A stretch of 64,000 nt of DNA from Bacillus sp. AFS055030. GTDB lineage: Bacteria > Bacillota > Bacilli > Bacillales > Bacillaceae_G. The stretch lies in contig NZ_NUGT01000020.1 of the NCBI RefSeq assembly GCF_002574545.1, positions 124,001-188,000 on the forward strand, read 5' to 3'. This document shows positions 1 to 8,341 of this stretch, one piece after another; the stretch's first letter is position 1, and the number at the start of each line of letters is the position of its first letter. Position numbers and translations under genes: made by a program. The notes under the pieces are model-generated. The model was not told the DNA's origin and did not search any database. It was given only the letters and a program-made list of their open reading frames with translations.

Positions 1-2461
1 GATTAGGGACAATTGGATTTACATTTTGATCTCCATTCTCGTCTCCTGTACCCGGTTTTTGATCACCTGGTTTCGTACCTTCTTCTGTCCCGTTTCCATT
101 TCCTTGTCCATTACCATTTCCCTGTCCGTTTTCAGATCCTTGTCCACCTTCATTTATAGGTGGAGTAATTGGTTGTTCAGTTGAAGATAAATCGACAGTT
201 ACTGTAACAGGTCCGCTCTTACCTTCAGCATTTGTAGCGATAATCGTTATTTTTACAATATCACCAGGGACAATTCCATTAATACTAGTTGCAGTACCAT
301 GAATTTTTTGAGATTGTCCTGCTACACCATTTACAGTATAACTCACTTCAAATGACGTTTTTTGAAGCAGATTTGGAGGATAAGTCCAATTTATTGAAAT
401 ATTACTTGTAACAGGGTCATAATTTGCCTTCACATTTTTTACAGACTCAATTACAATATCTTTAGGAATATCATCTACTTTTTCTCCTCGAATGTATAAT
501 TCATTTCGAATTTCTTCTACTGATGAAGGTTTTCTAAATACTGCGTTTCGATCTCCATTGGCAGCTAACATATCTCTTGCAATGAATTTTGCAATATTTG
601 TTGATCCTTTACCAAGAAAATTATTCTTTTTATTTTTTTCATAACCTGTCCAAACGGCCATTGTAACATCAGAAGAATATCCGATAAACCAACTATCACG
701 AGTTGCGTTATCAGGAAATCCGTATTTTTGTTTTACTTCATCAGTGTAGTTTGTCGTACCTGTTTTACCTGCCATGTCAAGGCCTGGTACATTTGCTCTT
801 TTTCCAGTACCAAGTGATGTTTTTACTACATCGCGAAGCATGTCTGTTATCATATATGCAGTATAATCACTCATTGCTTGTTTAGGCTCAGTTGCAAATA
901 CTTTTTCCGTATTATCTGGATAGATAATTTTTTTTACGGAATGAGGTTTATTATAAATTCCGCCATTTCCAAAAGCAGCATATGCTCCTGCCATTTCCAT
1001 AGCTGATACACCTGTGAATCCTCCTATAGAATAGGACTCATAATATGTATTTTTCGAGAAATTAAACCCTAAACCATTCGCAAATTCTCTAGAGCGATCA
1101 CTTCCAACAGCCTGGAATGTCTTTAATGCAGGAATATTACGTGAATCAACTAATGCTAATCGAATTGAAATATCACCTTTATACTTTCGATCCCAGTTTC
1201 TAATAGGAGTACCATTAGAATAAGAATATGGCTCGTCAAGAATTTGATGATAGGTTGACCATTTTAAATACTGAATAGCTGGAGCGTAATCAAGGATCGG
1301 TTTAATTGAAGAACCCGGCTGTCTTTTAATATCAGTAGCAAAGTTTAAACCGCCAGTACTAGTATTTCTACCAGCGCCTACTGCTCGAATTTCACCTGTT
1401 TTCGTATCTAATAATACAAATCCAGTTTGAAATTCATCACTAGGATAAAAGCTTTTTCCTCTATTTAAAATTTCATCTGCTTTATCTTGGGCTTTAGGAT
1501 CTAATGTTGTTTCAATCGTTAGTCCATCAGTATAAACATTTGCATCGCTGTTTTTTTCCACCTCATTTACGACCACATCGATAAATGAATTGTATTTTGT
1601 ACCCCCAGATTCATGAACCTTTACTAAAGTTTTCATTGGAATTGCTTTTGCATTTGAATATTGTTCCTCAGTAATATAACCATATTTTTTCATTTGACTT
1701 AATACAGTATTTCGACGATTTTGCGACTCAACAGGATGCTTTGCAGGATTATAGTTATTTGGAGCCTTCACCATACCTGCTAAAGTTGCTGCTTCTGGTA
1801 AGGTAATTTTTGATAAATCTTTACTAAAATATGTTTCACAAGCTTTGGCTACTCCATATACTCCTCGCCCTTTAAGACCGTTTGAAAAGTAAACTTTATT
1901 TAAATACATTTCTAATATTTGATGTTTAGAGTATCTTTGTTCTAATTTAAAAGCTAAATACCATTCCTGAACTTTACGCTTAATTGTTTTTTGAGAAGAC
2001 AAAAATGAGTTTTTTACGACTTGCTGGGTGATCGTACTTCCACCTTGTGAACCGAAACCTCCAGTAATATTCGCTAAAACTGCACCGAATACCCGTCGAA
2101 TGTCTACGCCTTTATGCTTATAAAACCGCACATCTTCAGTCGCAATAAACGCGTCTTCTACAACCTTTGGAATTTGGTTGTATGACACTTTTGTTCGTTG
2201 TTCTCTACCTAATTCGGCTACGATTTTGCCATCCTTATCAACAATAGTAGAAGATAGCGGTACTTTGAGTTTTGATTCATCTAGTGCGGGTGCCCCGCTC
2301 ACTAAATATGAAAATATTCCTACACCAATCAGTATAAATACAATTACGATTGATAATAATGTTACAGTAATTTTTTTCCATAAGCCTTCAGATTTATCAG
2401 TTACTTTTGAAGGCTTTTCCAGCCGTTTACGTTCCTCTCGCGAACGGTATTCATTTGCCAT
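1..2461 (-). CDS. ponA: Penicillin-binding protein 1A (partial, 3' end beyond window)
   Basis: Bifunctional class A PBP that polymerises glycan strands and cross-links peptidoglycan outside the membrane. About 820 codons are visible and the C-terminus runs off the left edge. A basic cytoplasmic N-terminus is followed by one membrane anchor (residues about 30-55). The GT51 glycosyltransferase domain has its catalytic ATEDVRFY motif (Glu about 109) and GGSTITQQ. The transpeptidase domain has PGSSIKP (Ser-x-x-Lys) and GKTGTT. A fibronectin-type-III-like module and a Gly/Asn/Gln/Glu-rich low-complexity tail (GNGQGNGNG) follow, as in other Bacillus PBP1A proteins. The ATG at 2461 is preceded by a GGCAGGCG-like ribosome binding site. 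Family is certain; naming it PBP1A rather than another class A PBP is likely. Confidence 0.93.
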   Translation of the reverse strand, partial: MANEYRSREERKRLEKPSKVTDKSEGLWKKITVTLLSIVIVFILIGVGIFSYLVSGAPALDESKLKVPLSSTIVDKDGKIVAELGREQRTKVSYNQIPKVVEDAFIATEDVRFYKHKGVDIRRVFGAVLANITGGFGSQGGSTITQQVVKNSFLSSQKTIKRKVQEWYLAFKLEQRYSKHQILEMYLNKVYFSNGLKGRGVYGVAKACETYFSKDLSKITLPEAATLAGMVKAPNNYNPAKHPVESQNRRNTVLSQMKKYGYITEEQYSNAKAIPMKTLVKVHESGGTKYNSFIDVVVNEVEKNSDANVYTDGLTIETTLDPKAQDKADEILNRGKSFYPSDEFQTGFVLLDTKTGEIRAVGAGRNTSTGGLNFATDIKRQPGSSIKPILDYAPAIQYLKWSTYHQILDEPYSYSNGTPIRNWDRKYKGDISIRLALVDSRNIPALKTFQAVGSDRSREFANGLGFNFSKNTYYESYSIGGFTGVSAMEMAGAYAAFGNGGIYNKPHSVKKIIYPDNTEKVFATEPKQAMSDYTAYMITDMLRDVVKTSLGTGKRANVPGLDMAGKTGTTNYTDEVKQKYGFPDNATRDSWFIGYSSDVTMAVWTGYEKNKKNNFLGKGSTNIAKFIARDMLAANGDRNAVFRKPSSVEEIRNELYIRGEKVDDIPKDIVIESVKNVKANYDPVTSNISINWTYPPNLLQKTSFEVSYTVNGVAGQSQKIHGTATSINGIVPGDIVKITIIATNAEGKSGPVTVTVDLSSTEQPITPPINEGGQGSENGQGNGNGQGNGNGTEEGTKPGDQKPGTGDENGDQNVNPIVPN

Positions 2462-2581
2462 CTTAGTTCGCCTGCCTTTTTAGTAAAATAGATCTTTTTG
2501 GGCAAAAACTATACTTTTTTATAAATAGTAGTATTTTCTACACACACAACTTTCATGTACTGAAGAAAATCTTTACCAAAT

Positions 2582-2615
2582 AAAAAAACAGATTAACCGC
2601 TCAGGGGTTCATCTG
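2582..2615 (-). terminator. Intrinsic terminator of the alpha/beta hydrolase gene
   Basis: Stem CAGATTAACC (2589-2598) pairs with GGTTCATCTG (2606-2615) with one mismatch on the plus strand. On the minus strand the stem is followed by a T-run (2582-2588). It lies 20 bases past the hydrolase stop codon and separates that gene from ponA. Confidence 0.8.
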
Positions 2616-2634
2616 CTTCATAAAAGCTAATTAA

Positions 2635-3549
2635 TTAATTATTTGGAGAAAACGTCTTTTCGATAAAATCAATTACTTTTTTAGTATATGGTTCTGGTTC
2701 TTCAATAAAAGTTGTAATATGTCCATGTTCTGTCAGCCATAATGTTTTATCGTTTTCATTAGGAATTTGATCATAGATCATTTCACTGCTACTAAATGGC
2801 ACTTTCGTATCGTTCTTTCCATGGATTAATAAATAATTTGTAGAATGCCCTTTTTGAACTGATATGACAGGGGACACTTCTTTTGGGTCAATTTTTAATA
2901 AATGCTTCATCGAACGTAAAATGATTGAAGTAAAAGGTTTTTTAGGCAATTTTGACCATACACTTAAATTATCTTCCAAATAAGTTTGTAAATCATGAAA
3001 TGGACTATCTGCAATAACACCTTTAACTTCCGGATGAAGACTACCAACAAGTAAACAGGTAGCCCCTCCCATACTCCATCCAAGCAAAACAATTTCTTGT
3101 TGGTTGCGCTCGTTAATCACATATTCTACTGCTGACGATAAATCATGTTGTTCATAATAGCCTATTCCGGTAGTCCTTCCACCTGATTTTCCACTATTAC
3201 GGAAGTCAAACATCAGTACATTATACCCACGATCATGGATTGATTGCACAATTCGTAGGCCATTAATCTTTTTTTGACTTCGTTCATCGGTGTATCCGTG
3301 TGCAGTTATAACAGTTTTTGATGTTGGATTTTTTGCCGGTATCCACCATCCTCTTAGCACAACTTGATCAAGATTACTTTTAAATTCAACCTCTTCAAAT
3401 TGCAAATTATAATCGGATGGGGTTTGTTCAGTTTTTCTCCTTAATGGATGCGTTAAGATTAAACCAACAAAGATCGGTATTAAGAAGAATAAGACAGGCG
3501 ACAAAATTAATATCCAAATTAAAAATTTATTTATTTTTTTCCGTTCCAT
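2635..3549 (-). CDS. Membrane-anchored alpha/beta hydrolase (YqkD-like)
   Basis: Probable serine hydrolase of the S33/YqkD type with unknown substrate. Residues about 8-33 form a hydrophobic anchor or uncleaved signal, so the catalytic domain should face the outside. The fold motifs are an oxyanion HGYTDERSQ strand, the nucleophile elbow GWSMGG (Ser about 159), an acid Asp about 247 in HGKNDTKVP, and the base His about 277 in TEHGH. I chose the ATG at 3549 because AAAGGAG lies 8 bases upstream; a GTG nine bases earlier sits too close to that site. It is monocistronic, with its own terminator. Esterase or thioesterase activity is possible, and nothing in the neighbourhood narrows the role. Confidence 0.85.
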   Translation of the reverse strand: MERKKINKFLIWILILSPVLFFLIPIFVGLILTHPLRRKTEQTPSDYNLQFEEVEFKSNLDQVVLRGWWIPAKNPTSKTVITAHGYTDERSQKKINGLRIVQSIHDRGYNVLMFDFRNSGKSGGRTTGIGYYEQHDLSSAVEYVINERNQQEIVLLGWSMGGATCLLVGSLHPEVKGVIADSPFHDLQTYLEDNLSVWSKLPKKPFTSIILRSMKHLLKIDPKEVSPVISVQKGHSTNYLLIHGKNDTKVPFSSSEMIYDQIPNENDKTLWLTEHGHITTFIEEPEPYTKKVIDFIEKTFSPNN

Positions 3550-3662
3550 CTTGCACACTCCTTTTGTCTGCTAGCCAAATAGAAGTTCTTCTATTTAAAT
3601 TATGAAATATGTTATACTTTGTTATTCTTAATGAACTTTTTATTCTGGCTAATCAAAAGATA

Positions 3663-3687
3663 GGGGTGCCGAATTTTTAGGCACCCC
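3663..3687. terminator. Strong GC-rich hairpin, probable terminator
   Basis: Perfect 8-bp stem GGGGTGCC (3663-3670) / GGCACCCC (3680-3687) with a 9-base loop. It sits between the histidine kinase and the hydrolase genes, both on minus. The T-tract is weak on either strand, so it is a second-line terminator or a leader structure of the hydrolase. Confidence 0.5.
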
Positions 3688-3716
3688 ATTTATTCGTTTA
3701 ATACGATAAAATGTAA

Positions 3717-3752
3717 TGGCAACGATTTCGATTAATAACTAAATCATTGCCA
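3717..3752 (-). terminator. Hairpin downstream of the PAS histidine kinase
   Basis: TGGCAACGATTT (3717-3728) pairs with AAATCATTGCCA (3741-3752) with one mismatch that becomes a G-U pair in the minus-strand RNA, favouring function on minus. The tract after it is T-rich but interrupted. It lies about 50 bases past the kinase stop codon. Confidence 0.5.
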
Positions 3753-3804
3753 CTTCAACATTACAAATTCAAAAAAGCGTTAATTAATTACTAGCGTAAA
3801 ATGA

Positions 3805-4857
3805 TCATCGATTAAATTTAATATTAAAAACCGTACCATTTGAACTAGTTGTAAAATCAATTGTTGCATTATTTCTCTTAGCAATCGCATAGCAAATGGC
3901 TAATCCTAATCCTGTACCATTTTCTTTTGATGTGACAAATGGGGTTGAAATCCTCTCGATTATTTCCGGTGGAATCCCAGTACCTTCATCAATAATTGAC
4001 ATGACAATCTTATCATCTTCACTATAAGTATGTATTTTTACAATTTTTCCAACATCCATCGCATCTAAAGAATTACTAACCATATTTAAAAGAAGCTGAC
4101 GGATTTCATTTTGATCAATGATTAAATTAGGAATTTTATTTAGCTCTCTAATAATCAATTTGTCCTCTTTTAATGCCCTAGTTTCAAGTAATGGATATAA
4201 AGTATTAATGATTTGATTTAAATTATGTTCTTCAAGTTTGTTGGGTTTTTTCTTTGCGATATCGAGAAATTCAGTAATGATTGAGTTTACCCGATTAATT
4301 TCATCGATCATTAGTTCAAAAATTGGACTATAGCTTTCAAAATCTTTATTTTGTAACCCTAATTGTAAAAACCCCTTAACAGTAGTGAGTGGATTTCTAA
4401 TTTCGTGCGCTACACCAGCAGCCATTTCTCCAATTATTTTTAGTTTTTCATAATATTTTTGCTCTTCTTCCAATAGTTTTCTTTCAGATATATTACTGAA
4501 AATCGCCAGTATCCCATTTTGATCGGGTATCACCTTTATTTCATATGGGATAAGTGAGTACTCTGTAATTGTTTCGAACGATTGGATTTTTTGTTCCTTA
4601 TAGGCCTTATTATAGTAATGATATACATCTGTATCCACATAATTAGGCAACGCATCCCACATACAAACACCAATTAACTCTTTTTTTGGCTTTTCAATCA
4701 TTGCTTCAGCTGCTTTATTAATGAAAATAAATTCCATTTTCGAATTTAAATAGTAACATCCTTCTGCCATATTATTAAAAACTTCATATAAGTCAACATG
4801 ATTAATTAATTTTTTTTCTTCATTTAATGGTAAATTACTATTTGAAATCAAATTCAT
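3805..4857 (-). CDS. Soluble PAS-domain sensor histidine kinase (sporulation-kinase-like)
   Basis: Autophosphorylating kinase of the KinA/KinE/NtrB type. It has no membrane segment, so it should sense a cytoplasmic cue. One PAS domain (about 20-130) is followed by the HisKA box GVAHEIRNPLTT with phospho-His about 151, then the HATPase_c domain with an N-box (NMVSNSLDAM), G1 (DEGTGIPP) and G2 (GTGLGLAI). At 350 residues it has the size of a minimal one-PAS sporulation kinase. AAAGGAG lies just before the ATG. No response regulator is adjacent, which fits an orphan kinase feeding the Spo0 phosphorelay; that role is inference, while the kinase call is firm. Confidence 0.9.
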   Translation of the reverse strand: MNLISNSNLPLNEEKKLINHVDLYEVFNNMAEGCYYLNSKMEFIFINKAAEAMIEKPKKELIGVCMWDALPNYVDTDVYHYYNKAYKEQKIQSFETITEYSLIPYEIKVIPDQNGILAIFSNISERKLLEEEQKYYEKLKIIGEMAAGVAHEIRNPLTTVKGFLQLGLQNKDFESYSPIFELMIDEINRVNSIITEFLDIAKKKPNKLEEHNLNQIINTLYPLLETRALKEDKLIIRELNKIPNLIIDQNEIRQLLLNMVSNSLDAMDVGKIVKIHTYSEDDKIVMSIIDEGTGIPPEIIERISTPFVTSKENGTGLGLAICYAIAKRNNATIDFTTSSNGTVFNIKFNR

Positions 4858-4975
4858 CTTACTCCTTTGATGATTAAATATCTAAACTAATATTTATGAA
4901 TTTTCAGAAATAATTACTATTTATATTTTTCTCTTAAATATAAAAATTTCCCAAAATAATCTATAAACACAAAAA

Positions 4976-5012
4976 CCCCTTCATATTTACCCTTATTACT
5001 TAAGGGGAAAGA
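4976..5012 (-). terminator. Terminator of the decayed xdhC-mocA-puc operon
   Basis: CCCCTT (4976-4981) pairs with AAGGGG (5002-5007); an inner CCCTT/AAGGG pairing is an alternative. On minus the stem is followed by GTTTTTG. It sits just past the pucE remnant, where the end of the ancestral operon would be. The rest of 4858-5060 shows no gene. Confidence 0.6.
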
Positions 5013-5060
5013 AGGAAAAAGTTAAAAACTAGTGTTATTTATTCTTTATCTAATTAAAAA

Positions 5061-5300
5061 TTATATATCACTCTTATTTATTATAGCAATTGCTTTTTGG
5101 ATCGACTGTATAATTCCTGTGTATCCAGTACATCTAGTTAGACTCATCTTCCGTTGAATTTAACTGACGATGAGTACTTTTACAGCCATAATCAAACCAG
5201 GAGTACATTATCCACATTCATACCCTCCCATCTTCTAAAAAGCTTACTTAATTAGGATGGAGTTCTACAACGGCTACCCATTCTAGCCCTAAAAGCTTTT
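5061..5300 (-). pseudogene. Remnant of 2Fe-2S subunit of a molybdenum hydroxylase (pucE/coxS type)
   Basis: No open frame survives, but the C-terminal half of a xanthine-dehydrogenase small subunit is readable across broken frames. First comes GLE...ELHPN (near 5240-5285), then FLEDGRV, a frameshift, ECG-stop-CTPGLIMAVKVL, another stop, and RCTGYTGIIQSIQKAIAI (about 5075-5130). These match the family landmarks LHP.Q..F, QCG.CTPG.IMA..LL and C.CTGY..I..A; the first Cys of CxCTGY is lost. At least three stops and one frameshift are visible. It abuts the pucC remnant, so the intervening DNA was deleted. The family assignment rests on several motifs in the right order. Confidence 0.8.
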
Positions 5301-5468
5301 TTAAGAAGGTACATATCCCTTTTCCCAATAAGTTTGTAAAAGGGGTCCACCAGCAATTATGCATGAGTCATTAAGAAATTGTTGTTTTAATATGTACGCT
5401 TTTTCAAGTGTATCTGGAAACCATAGAACAGGATAATGTGAGTTTACATGTCCTTGTTTAATCTCCAT
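5301..5468 (-). pseudogene. Truncated FAD-binding subunit of a molybdenum hydroxylase (pucC/coxM type)
   Basis: A 55-residue open frame beginning MEIKQGHVNS with the first FAD-binding signature IIAGGPLLQTYW (family AGGTDLL; Thr is Pro here), then a stop. Intact subunits are about 280-300 residues, so only the N-terminus remains. The ATG at 5468 overlaps the end of the mocA-like gene by 11 bases, the tight coupling expected in a functional operon. It is followed directly by the pucE remnant, and no large molybdopterin subunit (pucD type) is present in the window. I infer an internal deletion of an ancestral pucABCDE-like operon. Confidence 0.75.
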
Positions 5469-6102
5469 TAAGTACAATCCCCTTCGCTCTTTCATACGCT
5501 TCTTTTGTATCGATATCGAAAAAATCCAACCGATTGTCAAATTCAACTAATAAATTATCTAAATTAGTATGATTCCGAATAATTGCTCTTGCTCCTTCAT
5601 CAGCATTTAACTTGAATAGACTAGGAATCGTATTTTGCGATAGTATAATTGGGGGTCTTGGGACACCTTGAAAACTTGCTGCTAAAAAAGGAAGTGTTGA
5701 ATTCTCACTTACGCCCTTTAAATAGTTTCGATGTAATTCATTAATAGTTTGAATTGATAGAAAAGGTTGGTCAGCAAGGAGGATCATGATTCCTAAAGGC
5801 TTTGTTTTTTGAGCATGAGTTAAACCACATTTTAAAGAGTATGATTGTCCTTTGTTAGCACTAGTACATGGAACATGTGTCCATAAATCTTTATAATTTT
5901 TTTGAAATAGATCTTTACTTATCCAATTTAGTGAATCATTTTCTTTTGTTACGACAAAAACATGGTCGATATTAGAATGGATAAATTTACGTAAACCAAA
6001 ACTTCCAATTGTAGAATCACCTAATGGAAGTGAAATTTTATTCTGTCCCATTCTTTTACTACTCCCTGCAGCAAGGAAAATTGCAACAATTCTACTATTC
6101 AT
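5458..6102 (-). CDS. pucB: Molybdenum cofactor cytidylyltransferase-like protein (MocA/PucB)
   Basis: NTP-transferase of the MobA/MocA family that attaches a nucleotide to molybdopterin, needed by xanthine-dehydrogenase-type enzymes. The N-terminal nucleotide-binding motif is LAAGSSKRMGQNKISLPLG, and the conserved LADQPFLS acid-containing loop follows. The length of 214 residues is normal. The ATG has AAGGA eight bases upstream. It overlaps xdhC by 8 bases and is followed by the truncated pucC. The protein looks intact although its client enzyme here is destroyed, so it may serve another molybdoenzyme elsewhere or be at an early stage of decay. Confidence 0.85.
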   Translation of the reverse strand: MNSRIVAIFLAAGSSKRMGQNKISLPLGDSTIGSFGLRKFIHSNIDHVFVVTKENDSLNWISKDLFQKNYKDLWTHVPCTSANKGQSYSLKCGLTHAQKTKPLGIMILLADQPFLSIQTINELHRNYLKGVSENSTLPFLAASFQGVPRPPIILSQNTIPSLFKLNADEGARAIIRNHTNLDNLLVEFDNRLDFFDIDTKEAYERAKGIVLNGD

Positions 6103-7135
6103 GCTTAGATTCCTTCTTGATTCTTTGTCTTTGAATTAATTCAGCAATAATGCTAATTGCAATCTCTTCTGGACCCTCAGCACCAATTTGTAAACCAGCA
6201 GGACTATTTATTTCTGAATCTACTTTTTTCCCATCCATTAATCGCTGGATTCGTTTTTTCCCACCAAGAACTCCTAAATACTTTAGATTAATATTTAATA
6301 GATGATTTAATATTTCTTTATCTTTTTGGAATTGATGGGTAATGATGATAGCAGAATCAGAAGTAGTCAATTGAAGTCTTGGTATGATTTCACTTGGAAA
6401 ACCTACAAAAATTTGGTCTGCGTCTGGAAAGTATTCTCTAGAACATAAATCTGCCCGCCAATCGGTTATCGTTACAAAGAATCCTGCAATTGATGCAAGT
6501 TTTACTAAAGGAATTGCATCTTTACCAGCTCCGAAAACGATTAAGCGAGGCTTAGGATGAAAAGTATGTAAATACACTTTAGTTGTAAGTGATTCAATTG
6601 CTCGAAGCCCACTTTTATAATGAGTATCATGTAATTCGTTTAAAACACTTTTAAGATGATCTAATATTCGTTCATTACAATTTCCAAAAAAGGTATTTTC
6701 ATTTACTAAGAACAAAGTTTCAACCTTTTTATTATGATCAAATAAAATTTTCATCATCGATACACTCGTACCATTTAATAAGAATTTTTTTAATTTAGTT
6801 AGTAACTCAAACAGACTATCATCAATTGGCTCTAAAAGCACGGTAATAATTCCGTTACATCCTGCACCATTACCCCACGTTAAATCATCCTCTGCACTCA
6901 TATCATAAGTAACAGTTTGAGGCGTTTTCCATACTCTTGTTTCTTGAACGCGATATGCCAAATCTGTTTCTAGACAACCAGCACTTAATAATCCAACCTC
7001 TTTCCCATTTCCCTTAAATAACATAGAAGTCCCTTCTTTCCGGTAAGCAGAGCCTTCAACATGTATAATAGTAGCTAATACATCACCTTCTTTTGATGAT
7101 GTAATCTCATTTAGTATCTCATGGATACTTTCCAT
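6095..7135 (-). CDS. pucA: XdhC/CoxI-family molybdenum-hydroxylase maturation factor (PucA-like)
   Basis: Chaperone that binds molybdenum cofactor, promotes its sulfuration and inserts it into xanthine-dehydrogenase-type enzymes. The N-terminal XdhC_CoxI domain (about 10-80) contains GSAYRKEGTSMLF and LLSAGCLE; the Rossmann-like C-terminal domain (about 195-330) contains LIVFGAGKDAIPLVKLA and LGVLGGKKR. At 346 residues it has the size of Bacillus PucA. AGGAGGG lies just before the ATG. It is the first gene of the remnant operon, and both this gene and pucB are open while the catalytic subunits are not. Confidence 0.88.
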   Translation of the reverse strand: MESIHEILNEITSSKEGDVLATIIHVEGSAYRKEGTSMLFKGNGKEVGLLSAGCLETDLAYRVQETRVWKTPQTVTYDMSAEDDLTWGNGAGCNGIITVLLEPIDDSLFELLTKLKKFLLNGTSVSMMKILFDHNKKVETLFLVNENTFFGNCNERILDHLKSVLNELHDTHYKSGLRAIESLTTKVYLHTFHPKPRLIVFGAGKDAIPLVKLASIAGFFVTITDWRADLCSREYFPDADQIFVGFPSEIIPRLQLTTSDSAIIITHQFQKDKEILNHLLNINLKYLGVLGGKKRIQRLMDGKKVDSEINSPAGLQIGAEGPEEIAISIIAELIQRQRIKKESKHE

Positions 7136-7241
7136 TAGATCCCTCCTAAAACCAATCCAACATTTTTAGTAAATATTAATATATAGTTCTATCATGTATG
7201 TGTTATGTCAGGATCCAATATTAATTAATCTTAAGAAGCAA

Positions 7242-7273
7242 CAAAAAAAGATTAACCACAATTATGGTTAACC
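7242..7273 (-). terminator. Intrinsic terminator of the SGNH hydrolase gene
   Basis: ATTAACCA (7251-7258) pairs with TGGTTAAC (7265-7272), one mismatch at the base. On minus it is followed by CTTTTTTTGTTG. It lies about 20 bases past the stop codon. Confidence 0.75.
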
Positions 7274-7290
7274 GATTATCAATATTTTTA

Positions 7291-8043
7291 TTATTTTATA
7301 CCTAACTTCTTCTTTCCAATATCAGCTAGTACAGTTTGTCCATCAATTGTTGGATGTATATCCCCTTGTATAATGTACGTTTCTTGTTTTTCATCAAACG
7401 CTGAAAAAGCGTCAGCTATTTTTACATTTTTGTATTTACTTGCAATGCTAGCAATTGTCGGATTAATAACAAACGATAATAATTGATTCGATAAATTATG
7501 CATTGGTTGATTATTTACTTGAAATGGATTATAGAAATTGTATACAACGATTGGAGCATCACTAAGTTCACGAATCTCCTGAATTATTTCATTTAAATTT
7601 CCTGCTAATTTTGGCATCATCGTAGCAATTTTTCCAGGTAGTTGCTCTATATTATTACTTTTTTTCAAAATATGTAACAAATCATTATTTCCAATATCCA
7701 AAGTTATATAGTCTGCATGTTTGACTGATTGTCTGAAATTAAAATCATTTTTTATAGCTTGCAAAAGATGATCTGATGTCCAACCTGGCACACCTAAATC
7801 ACGAACTTCAAGGTTTGCGTTTTCGCCAATTAAAAAAGGGAACGCATAATCTGAAGGTATTTTATTAGTATTACCCAAATTGAAACCAAATGTTATGGAA
7901 TCTCCAAGACTTACAAGATCAGTCTTAGTCTTTTCATAAGTATTTACATTATCAGCTTCTTTTGCAAGTGTTGTAGTTGAAACTAAAAAACATGCTAAAG
8001 AAAATGTAAGAACCGTACTAACTATTTTTCTTCTTATCAACAA
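7291..8043 (-). CDS. Secreted SGNH/GDSL-family hydrolase
   Basis: Probable secreted esterase or lipase. A signal peptide occupies residues 1 to about 27 with an AxA-like cleavage site at TLAKEA. The SGNH blocks are VSLGDSITFG (catalytic Ser about 49), a block III DIGNNDLL, and block V GDIHPTIDG carrying the Asp and His of the triad. The length of 250 residues is usual. The start is TTG (tandem TTG TTG) behind AAGGGGG; which TTG is used is unsettled. It is alone between two terminator-bounded units. The substrate could be lipid or acetylated polysaccharide. Confidence 0.85.
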   Translation of the reverse strand: MLIRRKIVSTVLTFSLACFLVSTTTLAKEADNVNTYEKTKTDLVSLGDSITFGFNLGNTNKIPSDYAFPFLIGENANLEVRDLGVPGWTSDHLLQAIKNDFNFRQSVKHADYITLDIGNNDLLHILKKSNNIEQLPGKIATMMPKLAGNLNEIIQEIRELSDAPIVVYNFYNPFQVNNQPMHNLSNQLLSFVINPTIASIASKYKNVKIADAFSAFDEKQETYIIQGDIHPTIDGQTVLADIGKKKLGIK

Positions 8044-8255
8044 ATACGCCCCCTTAAATAAGTTTATTAAGATACTTAACTTCTTTTTATGGGTATAAAA
8101 AGTAGTAATTAAAGACTTAAATTACCAATTTTAAGGATTATACTTTAAATACTGTTTTATTAAATTATTTGTCTAAATGAACAAAAACATGTATCCATTT
8201 ACTTAGTTTTGAAAATAATAGAAGGATTTTTACGAAAATTTGTTTTCAACAACGT

Positions 8256-8281
8256 AAAAAAGCTAACTGCATTAGTTAGCT
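8256..8281 (-). terminator. Intrinsic terminator of the 8342-9079 gene
   Basis: Perfect 8-bp stem AGCTAACT (8261-8268) / AGTTAGCT (8274-8281), loop GCATT. On minus a T-run follows (8256-8260). Confidence 0.8.
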
Positions 8282-8341
8282 TTCTATGAATTCGTTTAAT
8301 CTAAATATAAATTAATTTGAAACTCCTATTCTCACACTAAT

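Noticed and set aside
4858-5300. Region first read as an empty spacer or a regulatory RNA
   Set aside because: Translation in all minus frames gives ordered CoxS motifs, so it is a protein-gene remnant.
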